Positions 1 through 5,686 of a stretch of 7,775 nt of DNA are shown piece after piece. The stretch comes from Alphaproteobacteria bacterium (GTDB taxonomy: Bacteria > Pseudomonadota > Alphaproteobacteria > Caulobacterales > Caulobacteraceae). The notes beneath the pieces were generated by a model. That model was not told the DNA's origin. It saw only the letters and a list, made by a program, of their open reading frames with translations, and did not search any database. Every line of letters begins with the position of its first letter. Position 1 is the first letter of the stretch. A program made the position numbers and the translations under genes. Location: the NCBI GenBank assembly GCA_018895795.1, contig JAHINZ010000226.1, positions 1 to 7,775 of the forward strand, given 5' to 3'.

Positions 1-116
1 ACAAATACCGGGGCGCGGATTTCGAGGCGATCGCCCTACGCGCGGGCTGGGCCCTCTCGCAGAAGTGGGAAAGTCAGGAGCCCAGCTTCGCGGTCTACGC
101 GCTGACCCGGTTGTAA
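1..116 (+). CDS. C-terminal end of a probable EgtD-type L-histidine N-alpha-methyltransferase (5' partial)
   Basis: An open frame enters from the left edge (first full codon at 3) and ends at TAA 114-116, giving 37 visible residues that begin KYRGADFEAIALRAGW and end FAVYALTRL. The pattern is K-Y, then a D-F-x-x-[IL]-A helix, A-G-W, a W about ten residues on, and a final F-x-V-x-x-L strand. It matches the extreme C-terminus of the SAM-dependent EgtD/DUF2260-like methyltransferases that trimethylate histidine in ergothioneine synthesis. EgtD is cytoplasmic and usually sits next to egtB, which would lie to the left of the window. Only the tail is visible, so no SAM-binding motif can be checked and another class I methyltransferase is possible. 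The downstream gene is convergent and begins 34 bases later. I see no clear intrinsic terminator between them. Confidence 0.5.
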   Translation, partial: KYRGADFEAIALRAGWALSQKWESQEPSFAVYALTRL

Positions 117-150
117 GGGGCCAACGCGCTTCTCGACGGGATCTAGGGGT

Positions 151-351
151 TCATTCGCCTGCGGGGCGCAGGTTGCGAGATGAAGAGCCGCCCTTGCGGC
201 CGGCGTTGGCGGCAAGGTCGCGATCCTTTGCGAAGCTTCGCTTCTCGCTAGGAACGCTGGCCCCGCCTTTGCGCGCGATTTCCCGGCGACGTTCGGGGTC
301 CATGGCGGCGAAGCCGCGGCGGCCGCGGGGCCGTTCGCTATCGAGGTCCAT
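151..351 (-). CDS. KGG-repeat (YciG-like) small stress protein
   Basis: This is a 66-residue, highly charged, hydrophilic protein with no signal peptide or membrane segment. It carries two copies of the KGG-family repeat. The first has the core GFAAMDPERRREIARKGG (residues 13-30). The second, KRSFAKDRDLAANAGRKGG (37-55), has the usual 'F-x-x-D-R-x-L-A-x-x-A-G-R-K-G-G' form. KGG proteins (YciG, Con-10 type) are small and probably cytoplasmic. They are often induced in stationary phase or general stress, but their biochemical role is not established. The ATG at 349-351 is supported by an AGGAG about seven bases upstream (minus-strand TAGGAGCACCAT-ATG). The gene lies 38 bases downstream of the 45-residue small ORF on the same strand, so the two are probably co-transcribed. 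Family assignment is confident; the stress role is inferred from the family. Confidence 0.88.
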   Translation of the reverse strand: MDLDSERPRGRRGFAAMDPERRREIARKGGASVPSEKRSFAKDRDLAANAGRKGGSSSRNLRPAGE

Positions 352-389
352 ATGGTGCTCCTAATCGAAACTTGTCACGGTCGGATGCG

Positions 390-527
390 TTAGAATCCGG
401 CGCCATAGGGGCGATCGTCCCCTGGTTCGACTGGCGGCGACGGCATCGGCTCTTCGTCAGGCATCGTCCCGGGATCGTATTCAGGGGAGGCCGGCTCGAG
501 GGGAGGCGGGGCGTCGGGGTCAGTCAT
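390..527 (-). CDS. Small acidic proline-rich protein, 45 aa, hypothetical
   Basis: A minus-strand ORF begins at ATG 525-527 and stops at TAA 390-392. It starts MTDPDAPPPLEPASPEYD and ends DDRPYGAGF. About one residue in three is proline and there are ten Asp/Glu against one Arg, so the protein is acidic and probably disordered. It has no signal peptide, transmembrane segment or cysteine. An AGGA (plus-strand TCCT, 537-540) lies nine bases upstream of the start, good spacing for a real gene. It ends 38 bases before the KGG gene, and a near-EcfG promoter lies about 30 bases upstream of the start. I do not recognise a family. Short Pro/Glu-rich proteins of this style are common unannotated genes in alphaproteobacteria. 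The alternative is that the region is only an untranslated leader of the KGG gene. Confidence 0.6.
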   Translation of the reverse strand: MTDPDAPPPLEPASPEYDPGTMPDEEPMPSPPVEPGDDRPYGAGF

Positions 528-556
528 GGCGTCATTTCCTGAGCGTCTGTAGAGGT

Positions 557-581
557 AACCAGCGAAGCCGCATTCGGTTCA
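557..581 (-). promoter_or_regulatory. Possible EcfG/SigT-type general stress promoter for the small ORF-KGG pair
   Basis: On the minus strand, TGAAC (577-581) is followed after 16 bases by GGTT (557-560). The alphaproteobacterial EcfG (SigT in Caulobacter) consensus is GGAAC-N16/17-CGTT, so the match is four of five in the -35 and three of four in the -10, with correct spacing. The -10 lies about 30 bases upstream of the ATG of the 45-residue ORF. Both elements are imperfect and short, so a chance match is quite possible. The downstream KGG gene, a typical stress-regulon member, makes it more plausible. Confidence 0.3.
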
Positions 582-590
582 TCCGAAAGC

Positions 591-1319
591 GTGAGTAAAT
601 GCACGCAAGAGTCCCGTTTGGGACGGCCGGACGGAACACAGACCTTGCCCAAGACCGCTAGATCCCCCGCTCGGACCCACATCACGCCGCCGCATTGGCG
701 GCTTCTGGCGGGATGCTGCGGCGGTCTCGCGGCCTGGGCGCTGGCGTTCTGGCTTCAGGCGCCGCGCGGCTCGCACCTGTTGCTGGGGTGGGACGTCGCG
801 GCCGTCACCTATCTCTCGCTGACCTGGCGCATGTTCCTCAGCGCCGGAGAGGGTGAAATTCGCCAACGCGCGGCGAAAGAGGACGAAGGCCGGCCCATAC
901 TTTTGATGGTGGTTCTCGCCGCGATTATCGCCAGCCTCGGCGCCGTGATCGACGCTCTGGCGGCGGCGCGGACCGCCGACGACGGGGCCAAGACCCTGAT
1001 CACGGCCAGCGCCGGCGCGACCCTGGTCCTGTCCTGGCTGGTGCTGCAGTCCGTGTTCGTGCCGCACTATGCCCACCGGCATTTCGGCGACGGCAAGGGC
1101 AAGGGCGGCATCGATTTCCCGGGGGAGCCGCCGACCAGCTATATGGATTTCGTCTATCTGGCGTTCAGCGTCGGCGCCACGTTCCAGGTGTCCGACAACT
1201 CCATCCTGACTTCGCGTCTGCGCCGGCTGGTCACGGCCCACGCGGCGACGGCCTTTTTCTACAACACCGCCATTGTGGCCCTGGGCATCAACATCATCGC
1301 CAGCGTGGTGGGCGGGTAG
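591..1319 (+). CDS. DUF1345 family inner-membrane protein
   Basis: The 242-residue polytopic membrane protein has hydrophobic segments at roughly residues 37-56, 62-83, 102-123, 135-156, 185-200 and 213-238. The DUF1345 hallmarks are present: a charged 'E-I-R-Q-R-A-A-x-E-D-E-G-R' loop (89-101), 'H-Y-A-H-R-H-F' (159-165), 'I-D-F-P-G' (174-178), and the strongly conserved 'Y-M-D-F-V-Y-L-A-F-S-V-G-A-T-F-Q-V-S-D' block (184-202), followed by 'S-R-L-R-R-L' and 'F-F-Y-N-T-A-I-V-A-L-x-I-N'. The function of this family is unknown. The start is uncertain: GTG 591 gives about 30 polar residues before the first membrane helix and has only a weak ribosome binding site. A TTG at 645 would give 224 residues, closer to the family norm. 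It diverges from the small stress genes. It ends at TAG 1317-1319, four bases from the stop of the convergent permease gene. Confidence 0.85.
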   Translation: MSKCTQESRLGRPDGTQTLPKTARSPARTHITPPHWRLLAGCCGGLAAWALAFWLQAPRGSHLLLGWDVAAVTYLSLTWRMFLSAGEGEIRQRAAKEDEGRPILLMVVLAAIIASLGAVIDALAAARTADDGAKTLITASAGATLVLSWLVLQSVFVPHYAHRHFGDGKGKGGIDFPGEPPTSYMDFVYLAFSVGATFQVSDNSILTSRLRRLVTAHAATAFFYNTAIVALGINIIASVVGG

Positions 1320-1326
1320 GGCCCTA
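1317..1326. other. Ten-base palindrome holding both convergent stop codons
   Basis: TAGGGCCCTA is a perfect palindrome. Its left TAG is the stop of the DUF1345 gene and its right CTA is the complementary-strand TAG stop of the permease gene. There is no space for an intrinsic terminator of either gene between them, so each transcript must run into the other gene or be ended by Rho or by structure inside the coding region. Confidence 0.6.
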
Positions 1327-2571
1327 TTCGCGGCGCAAGGCCTCGATCGGATCCAGCCGCGAGGCGCGCCAGGACGGATAGGCGCCGAACACCCCGCCGA
1401 CCAGGACCGAGAAGCCCAGCGAGATCGGCGCGGCCCACCCGGCGATGGCCACCGGCCAGGAGCCGAGCTTGGCCATCAGCAGGGCGCCCAGGATCCCGAT
1501 CACCAGGCCAATCAGGCCGCCGGCCACCGACAGGGTCACGGCCTCCAGGGCGAACTGGTAGAGCACCTCGGAGCGACGCGCGCCCACGGCCATCCGCAGG
1601 CCGATTTCGCGGGTCCGTTCGGTGACCGACACCAGCATGATGTTCATGATCCCGACGCCGCCCACCACCAGGGACACGGCGGCGACCGCCGCCAGCAGCA
1701 CGGTGAAGGTCTGGGTCGAGGCCTGCATGGCCTCCAGGATCGAAGCGCTGTTCTGCACCTGAAAGTCGTCTTCCGCGCCGTTACGAATCTTGTGACGGTC
1801 GCGCAGCAGGTTGGTGACGTCCTCCTGCACCCGGTCGATCGTGTCGCCGGAACTGGCCTTCACATAGATGGTCTGGACGTTGTCGCCCTTCACCCGTCGC
1901 CCGACCACGCGGGACCGCACGGCCTGCAGCGGGCCCAGGACGATGTCGTCCTGATCCTGACCGAAGCCGGAGGTGCCGCGCGAGGTGAGCACGCCGATGA
2001 CTTCGAAGGGCACCGAGCCCACGCGGACCCGTTTTCCCAGCGGATCCATGTCCGGGAACAGGTTGTCGGCGACCGTCTTGCCGACGACGATGACCTTCTT
2101 GCCTTGGCGCGCCTCGCGATCGTCGAACATGCGTCCGGCGCTGATGCTGACGTCCCGGGCGACCAGATAGTCGGGCGTGACGCCCTCGATACGGGAGTTC
2201 CAGTTGGCGCCGTCGGCGGCCATCTGGGCCGAGCCGTTGACGGCGGGCGCGACGGCCGTCACGTCCTCGATCTGGGCGAGGATCGCCTGGGCGTCGCCGT
2301 CGCTCAGGGATTGGCCGGAGCCGGCGCCCTGGCTGACAAAGCCGCCGCCCGGCGCCCGCGCCGCGCCAGGACGAATGATCAGGATGTTCGAGCCCAGACC
2401 GCCGATGGCCTGGGTTACACGCTGCTGAGCGCCCAGGCCGATCGAGGTCATCATCACCACGGCCGCAACACCGATGACGACACCCAAAGAGGTCAGGGCG
2501 CTGCGCATGGGGTGGGCGGCGATAGCGCCGGCGGCGAAGCCGATCAGATCGATGCGTCTCATCGCGCTCAT
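1324..2571 (-). CDS. MacB/FtsX-type ABC transporter permease
   Basis: This 415-residue inner-membrane protein has the MacB permease layout. A first transmembrane helix (about 24-45) lies in the conserved 'P-M-R-S-A-L-T-S-L-G-V-V-I-G-V-A-A-V-V' block. A large periplasmic domain follows (about 46-285), including 'G-S-N-I-L-I-I-R-P-G' (60-69) and 'V-I-V-V-G-K-T-V-A-D-N-L-F' (160-172). The FtsX domain with three helices comes next (about 289-315, 343-366, 378-400). It contains 'G-G-V-G-I-M-N-I-M-L-V-S-V-T-E-R-T-R-E-I-G-L-R-M-A-V-G-A' (304-331) and a terminal 'A-S-R-L-D-P-I-E-A-L-R-R-E'. Such permeases act by mechanotransmission: cytoplasmic ATP hydrolysis drives periplasmic motion that pushes substrate out through a TolC-like channel. 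Known substrates are macrolides, peptides, haem or lipoproteins, and the one here cannot be told. Its ATG overlaps the TGA of the ATPase gene (ATGA), indicating translational coupling. E. coli MacB has ATPase and permease fused; here they are separate. Confidence 0.93.
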   Translation of the reverse strand: MSAMRRIDLIGFAAGAIAAHPMRSALTSLGVVIGVAAVVMMTSIGLGAQQRVTQAIGGLGSNILIIRPGAARAPGGGFVSQGAGSGQSLSDGDAQAILAQIEDVTAVAPAVNGSAQMAADGANWNSRIEGVTPDYLVARDVSISAGRMFDDREARQGKKVIVVGKTVADNLFPDMDPLGKRVRVGSVPFEVIGVLTSRGTSGFGQDQDDIVLGPLQAVRSRVVGRRVKGDNVQTIYVKASSGDTIDRVQEDVTNLLRDRHKIRNGAEDDFQVQNSASILEAMQASTQTFTVLLAAVAAVSLVVGGVGIMNIMLVSVTERTREIGLRMAVGARRSEVLYQFALEAVTLSVAGGLIGLVIGILGALLMAKLGSWPVAIAGWAAPISLGFSVLVGGVFGAYPSWRASRLDPIEALRRE

Positions 2572-3251
2572 CCGACAGCCCCTGTCTCGTCCTGAACGAT
2601 GCGGCCGTCGCGGAATGACACCCGCCGTTTGGCCTGGGCGGCGACTTCCAGATCGTGGGTAACGATGACCAGGGTCAGGCCCTGACCGTTCAGCTCGTTG
2701 AACAGGGCCAGCACTTCCTCGCCGGTCTGGGTGTCCAGCGCGCCGGTCGGCTCATCGGCCAGCAACAGGTCGGGATTGTTGGCCAGGGCGCGGGCGATCG
2801 CCACCCGCTGCTGTTGTCCGCCAGAGAGCTGCGTGGGTCGGTGGTCCTTGCGCGATCCGAGGCCCACCCGATCCAACAGGGCGGCGGCGCGGTCACGACG
2901 CTCCTGCGGCAAGACGCCCGCATAAACCATCGGCAGTTCGACGTTCTGCAACGCCGAGAGGCGCGGCAAGAGCTGGAAGGACTGAAACACGAAGCCGATC
3001 CGTTGGCGGCGGAAGTCCGCCAGTTGGTCGTCATCGAAATGGCCGACGTCGTCGCCATCGAACAGATAGGTTCCAGCCGTCGGGCGATCGAGCCCGCCGA
3101 GGATGTTCATCAGCGACGACTTACCCGAGCCGGATGGCCCGATAATCGCGATGAACTCTCCCCGGTCGATGGTGAGGCTGACGCCCGCGAGGGCGGAGAC
3201 CTCCTGGTCGCCCATGACATAGACCCTCGTCAGATCCTTGAACTCGATCAT
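2568..3251 (-). CDS. MacB/LolD-type ABC transporter ATP-binding protein
   Basis: The 227-residue cytoplasmic ATPase has a complete set of ABC motifs. These are Walker A GPSGSGKS (38-45), Q-loop Q90 in 'I-G-F-V-F-Q-S-F-Q-L-L-P', signature LSGGQQQRVAIARAL (142-156), Walker B LLLADE (162-167), D-loop ALD (171-173) and the switch histidine H199 in 'V-T-H-D'. The 'L-x-G-L-D-R-P-T-x-G' and 'F-Q-L-L-P-x-L-[ST]-A-L-x-N-V-E-L-P' stretches are typical of the MacB/LolD/FtsE group, which energises FtsX-like permeases. Length is normal for a stand-alone ATPase of this group. It starts 11 bases after the adaptor gene stops and overlaps the permease start by four bases, so the three genes form one translational unit. 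All catalytic residues are present, so it should be active. Confidence 0.95.
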   Translation of the reverse strand: MIEFKDLTRVYVMGDQEVSALAGVSLTIDRGEFIAIIGPSGSGKSSLMNILGGLDRPTAGTYLFDGDDVGHFDDDQLADFRRQRIGFVFQSFQLLPRLSALQNVELPMVYAGVLPQERRDRAAALLDRVGLGSRKDHRPTQLSGGQQQRVAIARALANNPDLLLADEPTGALDTQTGEEVLALFNELNGQGLTLVIVTHDLEVAAQAKRRVSFRDGRIVQDETGAVG

Positions 3252-3262
3252 TGGCCGGGGAC

Positions 3263-4807
3263 CTACATCCGCACGCGAACAGGCGATGAGCCAGGCATGC
3301 CGCCACCGGGCGTCGTGAGCTTGGCCTTGGGGCCGCCGCCGGTGATGACCTCGTCGCCGGCCTTCAAGGCGCCGACGATTTCGGTGAAGGAACCGTCCGT
3401 GGCGCCCACCCGAACCGGCACCGCCTCGGGCTTGTCCTTGCGCAGAACATAGACCATGCCCGCCGTCATACCGCCGCGGCGTTGCCCCTGTTGGGCGGCC
3501 AAGCGCGCACGGACCGCCACCAGCTTGGTCTTCTGTTCGGGCTTCAGGATCGGCTCAAGCTTGACGAAGGCGCCTTCCATGGCCTCGCGCATGACCTTGC
3601 GGCGATCGCCGCCGGACGCGCCCGCCGCCATGGCCTTCTGACGCACCTCGGCGAAGATCGCCTCGGCCTTGGCTTTCTGGCCGGCGTCGAGATCAAGCTC
3701 GGCCAGCACGCGATTACCCGCGCCGCCGCCTTGGCGATCGCCTTGGCCGCTCTGGCCTTGAGCGCCGTTCGCGGCCCCTGAGGCGCCGCTGGTCCGTGGG
3801 GTCGCGGCCGAGGCGTCGACGGGCTTCCAGCGCAAGGCCGCGGCGGGGACTTTCACGACATTGCGACGGCGTTCCACGACGATGTCGGCGTTGGCCGTCA
3901 TCCCGGGCAGCAGCTTGCCGCCCGGATTCTCGGCCTCGGCGAGAACGATATAGGCCACGACATTGGATGAGGTTTCAGGCTGCTTGCGCACCTGGGTGAC
4001 CAGGCCCTCGAAGGTGTCGTCCGGGAAGGCGTCGACCGTGAACTTCACCGCCTGGCCTTCGCGGACCTGACCGATGTCGGCTTCGTCGACCGTGATCTTC
4101 ACTTCCAGCTTGGAAAGGTCCTGGGCGATCTTGAACAGGATCGGCGCCGACAGGCTGGCCGCGACCGTCTGGCCGGGCTCGATCTGGCGATCCACCACGA
4201 CGCCGGCGATCGGCGCGACGATCGTCGTCCTGCCCAGGTCGAGCTGGTTGATGGACATGGCGGCTTGTGACTGGCTGATCGCGGCCCGCGCGGCTTCGAC
4301 ATTGGCCAGGGCCACAAGATGGGCGGCCTTGGCGGTGTCCAGGGCGGCTTGGGCCGTGATGCCCTTATCGAACAGGAACTTGGCGCGGTCATAATCGGCC
4401 TTGGCCTTGGCCGCGTTCGCCTGAGCTTGTTTGAGACCCGCGCCGCTGGAGTTGACGTTGGCCTGGCTCTGGCGGACGCGCGAGACATAGGTCTGCGGGT
4501 CCAGGATGGCCATCACCTGACCCTTGACCACCACATCATTGAAATCGACCAGCACCTGCTTGATCTGGCCCGAGATCTGCGAGCCGACCTCGACCGTGAC
4601 CAGAGCCTGCAGGGTTCCCGAGGCCGAGACCGTCTTGGTCAGGTCGCCTTGCTCGACCGCGGCGGTGCGATACGGGTCCTTGGGGGCCTTGGGCCGCATT
4701 TGCCAGGCGGCGACCCCGGCGATGATCAGCGCCAACAGGACGACGCCGGCGATCACGGGGCCAGGTATCCGGAAGCGACGGCTCCTGGGCGCGGAAGTGA
4801 GGCTCAT
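3263..4807 (-). CDS. MacA-like periplasmic adaptor (membrane fusion protein) with Spy/CpxP-like insertion
   Basis: This 514-residue periplasmic adaptor is anchored by one N-terminal helix (about 17-36). The order is: lipoyl/barrel-sandwich half 'V-E-V-G-S-Q-I-S-G-Q-I-K-Q-V-L-V-D-F-N-D-V-V-x-K-G-Q' (72-97); coiled-coil hairpin (about 105-190); second lipoyl half 'I-V-A-P-I-A-G-V-V-V-D-R' (196-207); beta-barrel (about 232-320, with 'L-L-P-G-M-T-A-N-A-D-I-V-V'); and a membrane-proximal domain completed by 'V-R-V-G-A-T-D-G-S-F-T-E-I-V-G-A-L-K-A-G-D-E-V-I-T-G' (465-490). MacA-type adaptors link a MacB pump to a TolC channel. E. coli MacA is about 370 residues. Much of the extra length is a block at about 328-446: a Ser/Gly/Gln linker followed by helices with LDAGQ (373-377) and LKPEQ (421-425). 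The gene lies 73 bases after the EF-hand gene and 11 before the ATPase gene. A GGAG about ten bases upstream of ATG 4805-4807 is a modest ribosome binding site. Confidence 0.92.
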   Translation of the reverse strand: MSLTSAPRSRRFRIPGPVIAGVVLLALIIAGVAAWQMRPKAPKDPYRTAAVEQGDLTKTVSASGTLQALVTVEVGSQISGQIKQVLVDFNDVVVKGQVMAILDPQTYVSRVRQSQANVNSSGAGLKQAQANAAKAKADYDRAKFLFDKGITAQAALDTAKAAHLVALANVEAARAAISQSQAAMSINQLDLGRTTIVAPIAGVVVDRQIEPGQTVAASLSAPILFKIAQDLSKLEVKITVDEADIGQVREGQAVKFTVDAFPDDTFEGLVTQVRKQPETSSNVVAYIVLAEAENPGGKLLPGMTANADIVVERRRNVVKVPAAALRWKPVDASAATPRTSGASGAANGAQGQSGQGDRQGGGAGNRVLAELDLDAGQKAKAEAIFAEVRQKAMAAGASGGDRRKVMREAMEGAFVKLEPILKPEQKTKLVAVRARLAAQQGQRRGGMTAGMVYVLRKDKPEAVPVRVGATDGSFTEIVGALKAGDEVITGGGPKAKLTTPGGGMPGSSPVRVRM

Positions 4808-4856
4808 GAGGCGAAGGCTCCGAAGTCGTCAGTTGGGGCGGGCTTAGACCGCTTGG

Positions 4857-4876
4857 ATTGCAGCGAAATTTCAGCG
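4857..4876 (-). promoter_or_regulatory. Candidate tandem operator for an OmpR/PhoB-family regulator
   Basis: On the minus strand, CGCTGAAAT (4868-4876) is followed at an 11-base period by CGCTGCAAT (4857-4865), with eight of nine bases identical. Two direct half-sites one helical turn apart are the usual binding layout of OmpR/PhoB-family response regulators, and one is encoded in this operon. The site lies in the 73-base gap just after the EF-hand stop, about 50 bases upstream of the adaptor start. I could not identify a convincing -35/-10 pair beside it, so an internal promoter is unproven. The repeat is short enough to be chance. Confidence 0.3.
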
Positions 4877-4880
4877 GGCC

Positions 4881-5591
4881 TTAGCGCCGAGGCCGGGGGC
4901 GGTCGCGGCCTTGGATCGGGGTTCGTGGCAGTTCGTCAACGCGCAGGACGCCGTCTTTGTCCGTGTCCAGCAAAGAAAAGCGCGAGCGGGCGGCCTTGAG
5001 GGCCTCGTCGCGGGAAATGCGCCGGTTGAAATCGGCGTCCGCGCCCATGACGGGCTGTGGCTCTGCGAGCAAGGCGTAGGGCGTCGCGCCCTGAAGAGCG
5101 CCCCCGATCAGGCCGCCGCGTCTGCGGGGAGGTCCGTCCTCGCCCTCGCCGCCCTCCGGGGGGGCACGGCGGCCGCCGCCGGACATCAGGTCAGCGCCCA
5201 GCAGGATCTCGGGCGCGACGTTTTTCTCGTAGGCCGAGACCTCGAAGCCATCGATGACGCCATCCTTGTCGGTGTCGAGCATCGCGAAGAACCGGGCCGC
5301 GTCGGCCACGAACTCGTCGCGCGACACCGCGCCATCGTGATCGGCGTCCGCGCCGGAAAACCAGGCGGCGAGCGGGTAGGGCGCGCCGGCCGGCGCTCGG
5401 AACGGCTCGCCTGCCGGACTGATGAACAGTTGCGGCCTCTGACGATGGTCGTCGCCGCGCCCCTCGCCGGGCGGAGGGCCAAAGCCTCGCCCAGGGCGCT
5501 CCCCAGGGCCGTCAGGTCCGTCGGGCGGCGCGTGTCCGCAGGCGGTGAGGGACAGGGCAAGCAGGGCCGTAGCCAGAACGCGAGATGTCAT
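4881..5591 (-). CDS. EF-hand calcium-binding lipoprotein
   Basis: The 236-residue envelope protein starts with a lipoprotein signal peptide: M-T-S-R, a hydrophobic stretch, then lipobox L-T-A-C with the acylated cysteine at C18. There is no Asp at +2, so outer-membrane sorting is expected. A Gly/Pro-rich linker follows (about 19-50). Four EF-hand loops come in two pairs: DADHDGAVSRDE (82-93), DTDKDGVIDGFE (106-117), DADFNRRISRDE (185-196) and DTDKDGVLRVDE (209-220). Loops 1, 2 and 4 have canonical Asp at 1, 3 and 5, Gly at 6 and Glu at 12. Loop 3 has Asn at 5 and Arg instead of Gly at 6, so it may bind weakly. A charged Pro/Arg tail ends the protein. AAGGAG (5598-5603) sits six bases upstream of the ATG, a strong ribosome binding site. 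It lies between the kinase and adaptor genes, suggesting a sensory or accessory role for the pump; that role is inference. Confidence 0.88.
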   Translation of the reverse strand: MTSRVLATALLALSLTACGHAPPDGPDGPGERPGRGFGPPPGEGRGDDHRQRPQLFISPAGEPFRAPAGAPYPLAAWFSGADADHDGAVSRDEFVADAARFFAMLDTDKDGVIDGFEVSAYEKNVAPEILLGADLMSGGGRRAPPEGGEGEDGPPRRRGGLIGGALQGATPYALLAEPQPVMGADADFNRRISRDEALKAARSRFSLLDTDKDGVLRVDELPRTPIQGRDRPRPRR

Positions 5592-5661
5592 CAGGAACTC
5601 CTTGCTCTGGCATCAAACGCGCGCGCATTGCCGGAGAATGTCCGACCCGGAGCCAAGTCTT

Positions 5662-5684
5662 GCGCCGCTGCAACAAAGCGGCGC
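5662..5684 (-). other. Stem-loop between the kinase and EF-hand genes
   Basis: GCGCCGCT (5662-5669) and AGCGGCGC (5677-5684) form a perfect eight-base GC-rich stem with a seven-base loop, three bases after the kinase stop codon. In the direction of transcription no T-run follows, so it is not a classic intrinsic terminator. It could be a weak terminator, an RNA processing or stabilising element, or a way to set the EF-hand and pump genes at a different level from the regulator genes. Confidence 0.45.
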
Positions 5685-5686
5685 TG

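Noticed and set aside
158..172. CCTGC-GGGGC-GCAGG inverted repeat as a terminator of the left-edge methyltransferase gene
   Set aside because: The stem is only five bases, there is no T-run on either strand, and it lies inside the KGG coding sequence, so it is not convincing as a terminator.
579..1241. A 220-codon minus-strand frame opposite the DUF1345 gene
   Set aside because: The plus-strand frame has conserved DUF1345 motifs and membrane helices. The minus frame is Arg/Gln/Gly-rich with no recognisable features.
1273..2595. A 440-codon open frame on the plus strand
   Set aside because: It lies antisense to the permease gene, which has clear MacB/FtsX motifs. Its translation is His/Asp/Gly/Arg-rich low-complexity sequence typical of the shadow frame in GC-rich DNA.
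1324..3251. Split MacB as a broken or frameshifted fusion gene
   Set aside because: The ATPase and permease each have normal length, intact motifs and their own starts with a clean ATGA overlap. Separate ATPase and permease genes are common in this family, so this is not a pseudogene.
4319..4999. A 226-codon plus-strand frame spanning the adaptor start and the EF-hand end
   Set aside because: It is antisense to two well-supported genes, has no good ribosome binding site and has shadow-like Gly/Arg/Asp composition.
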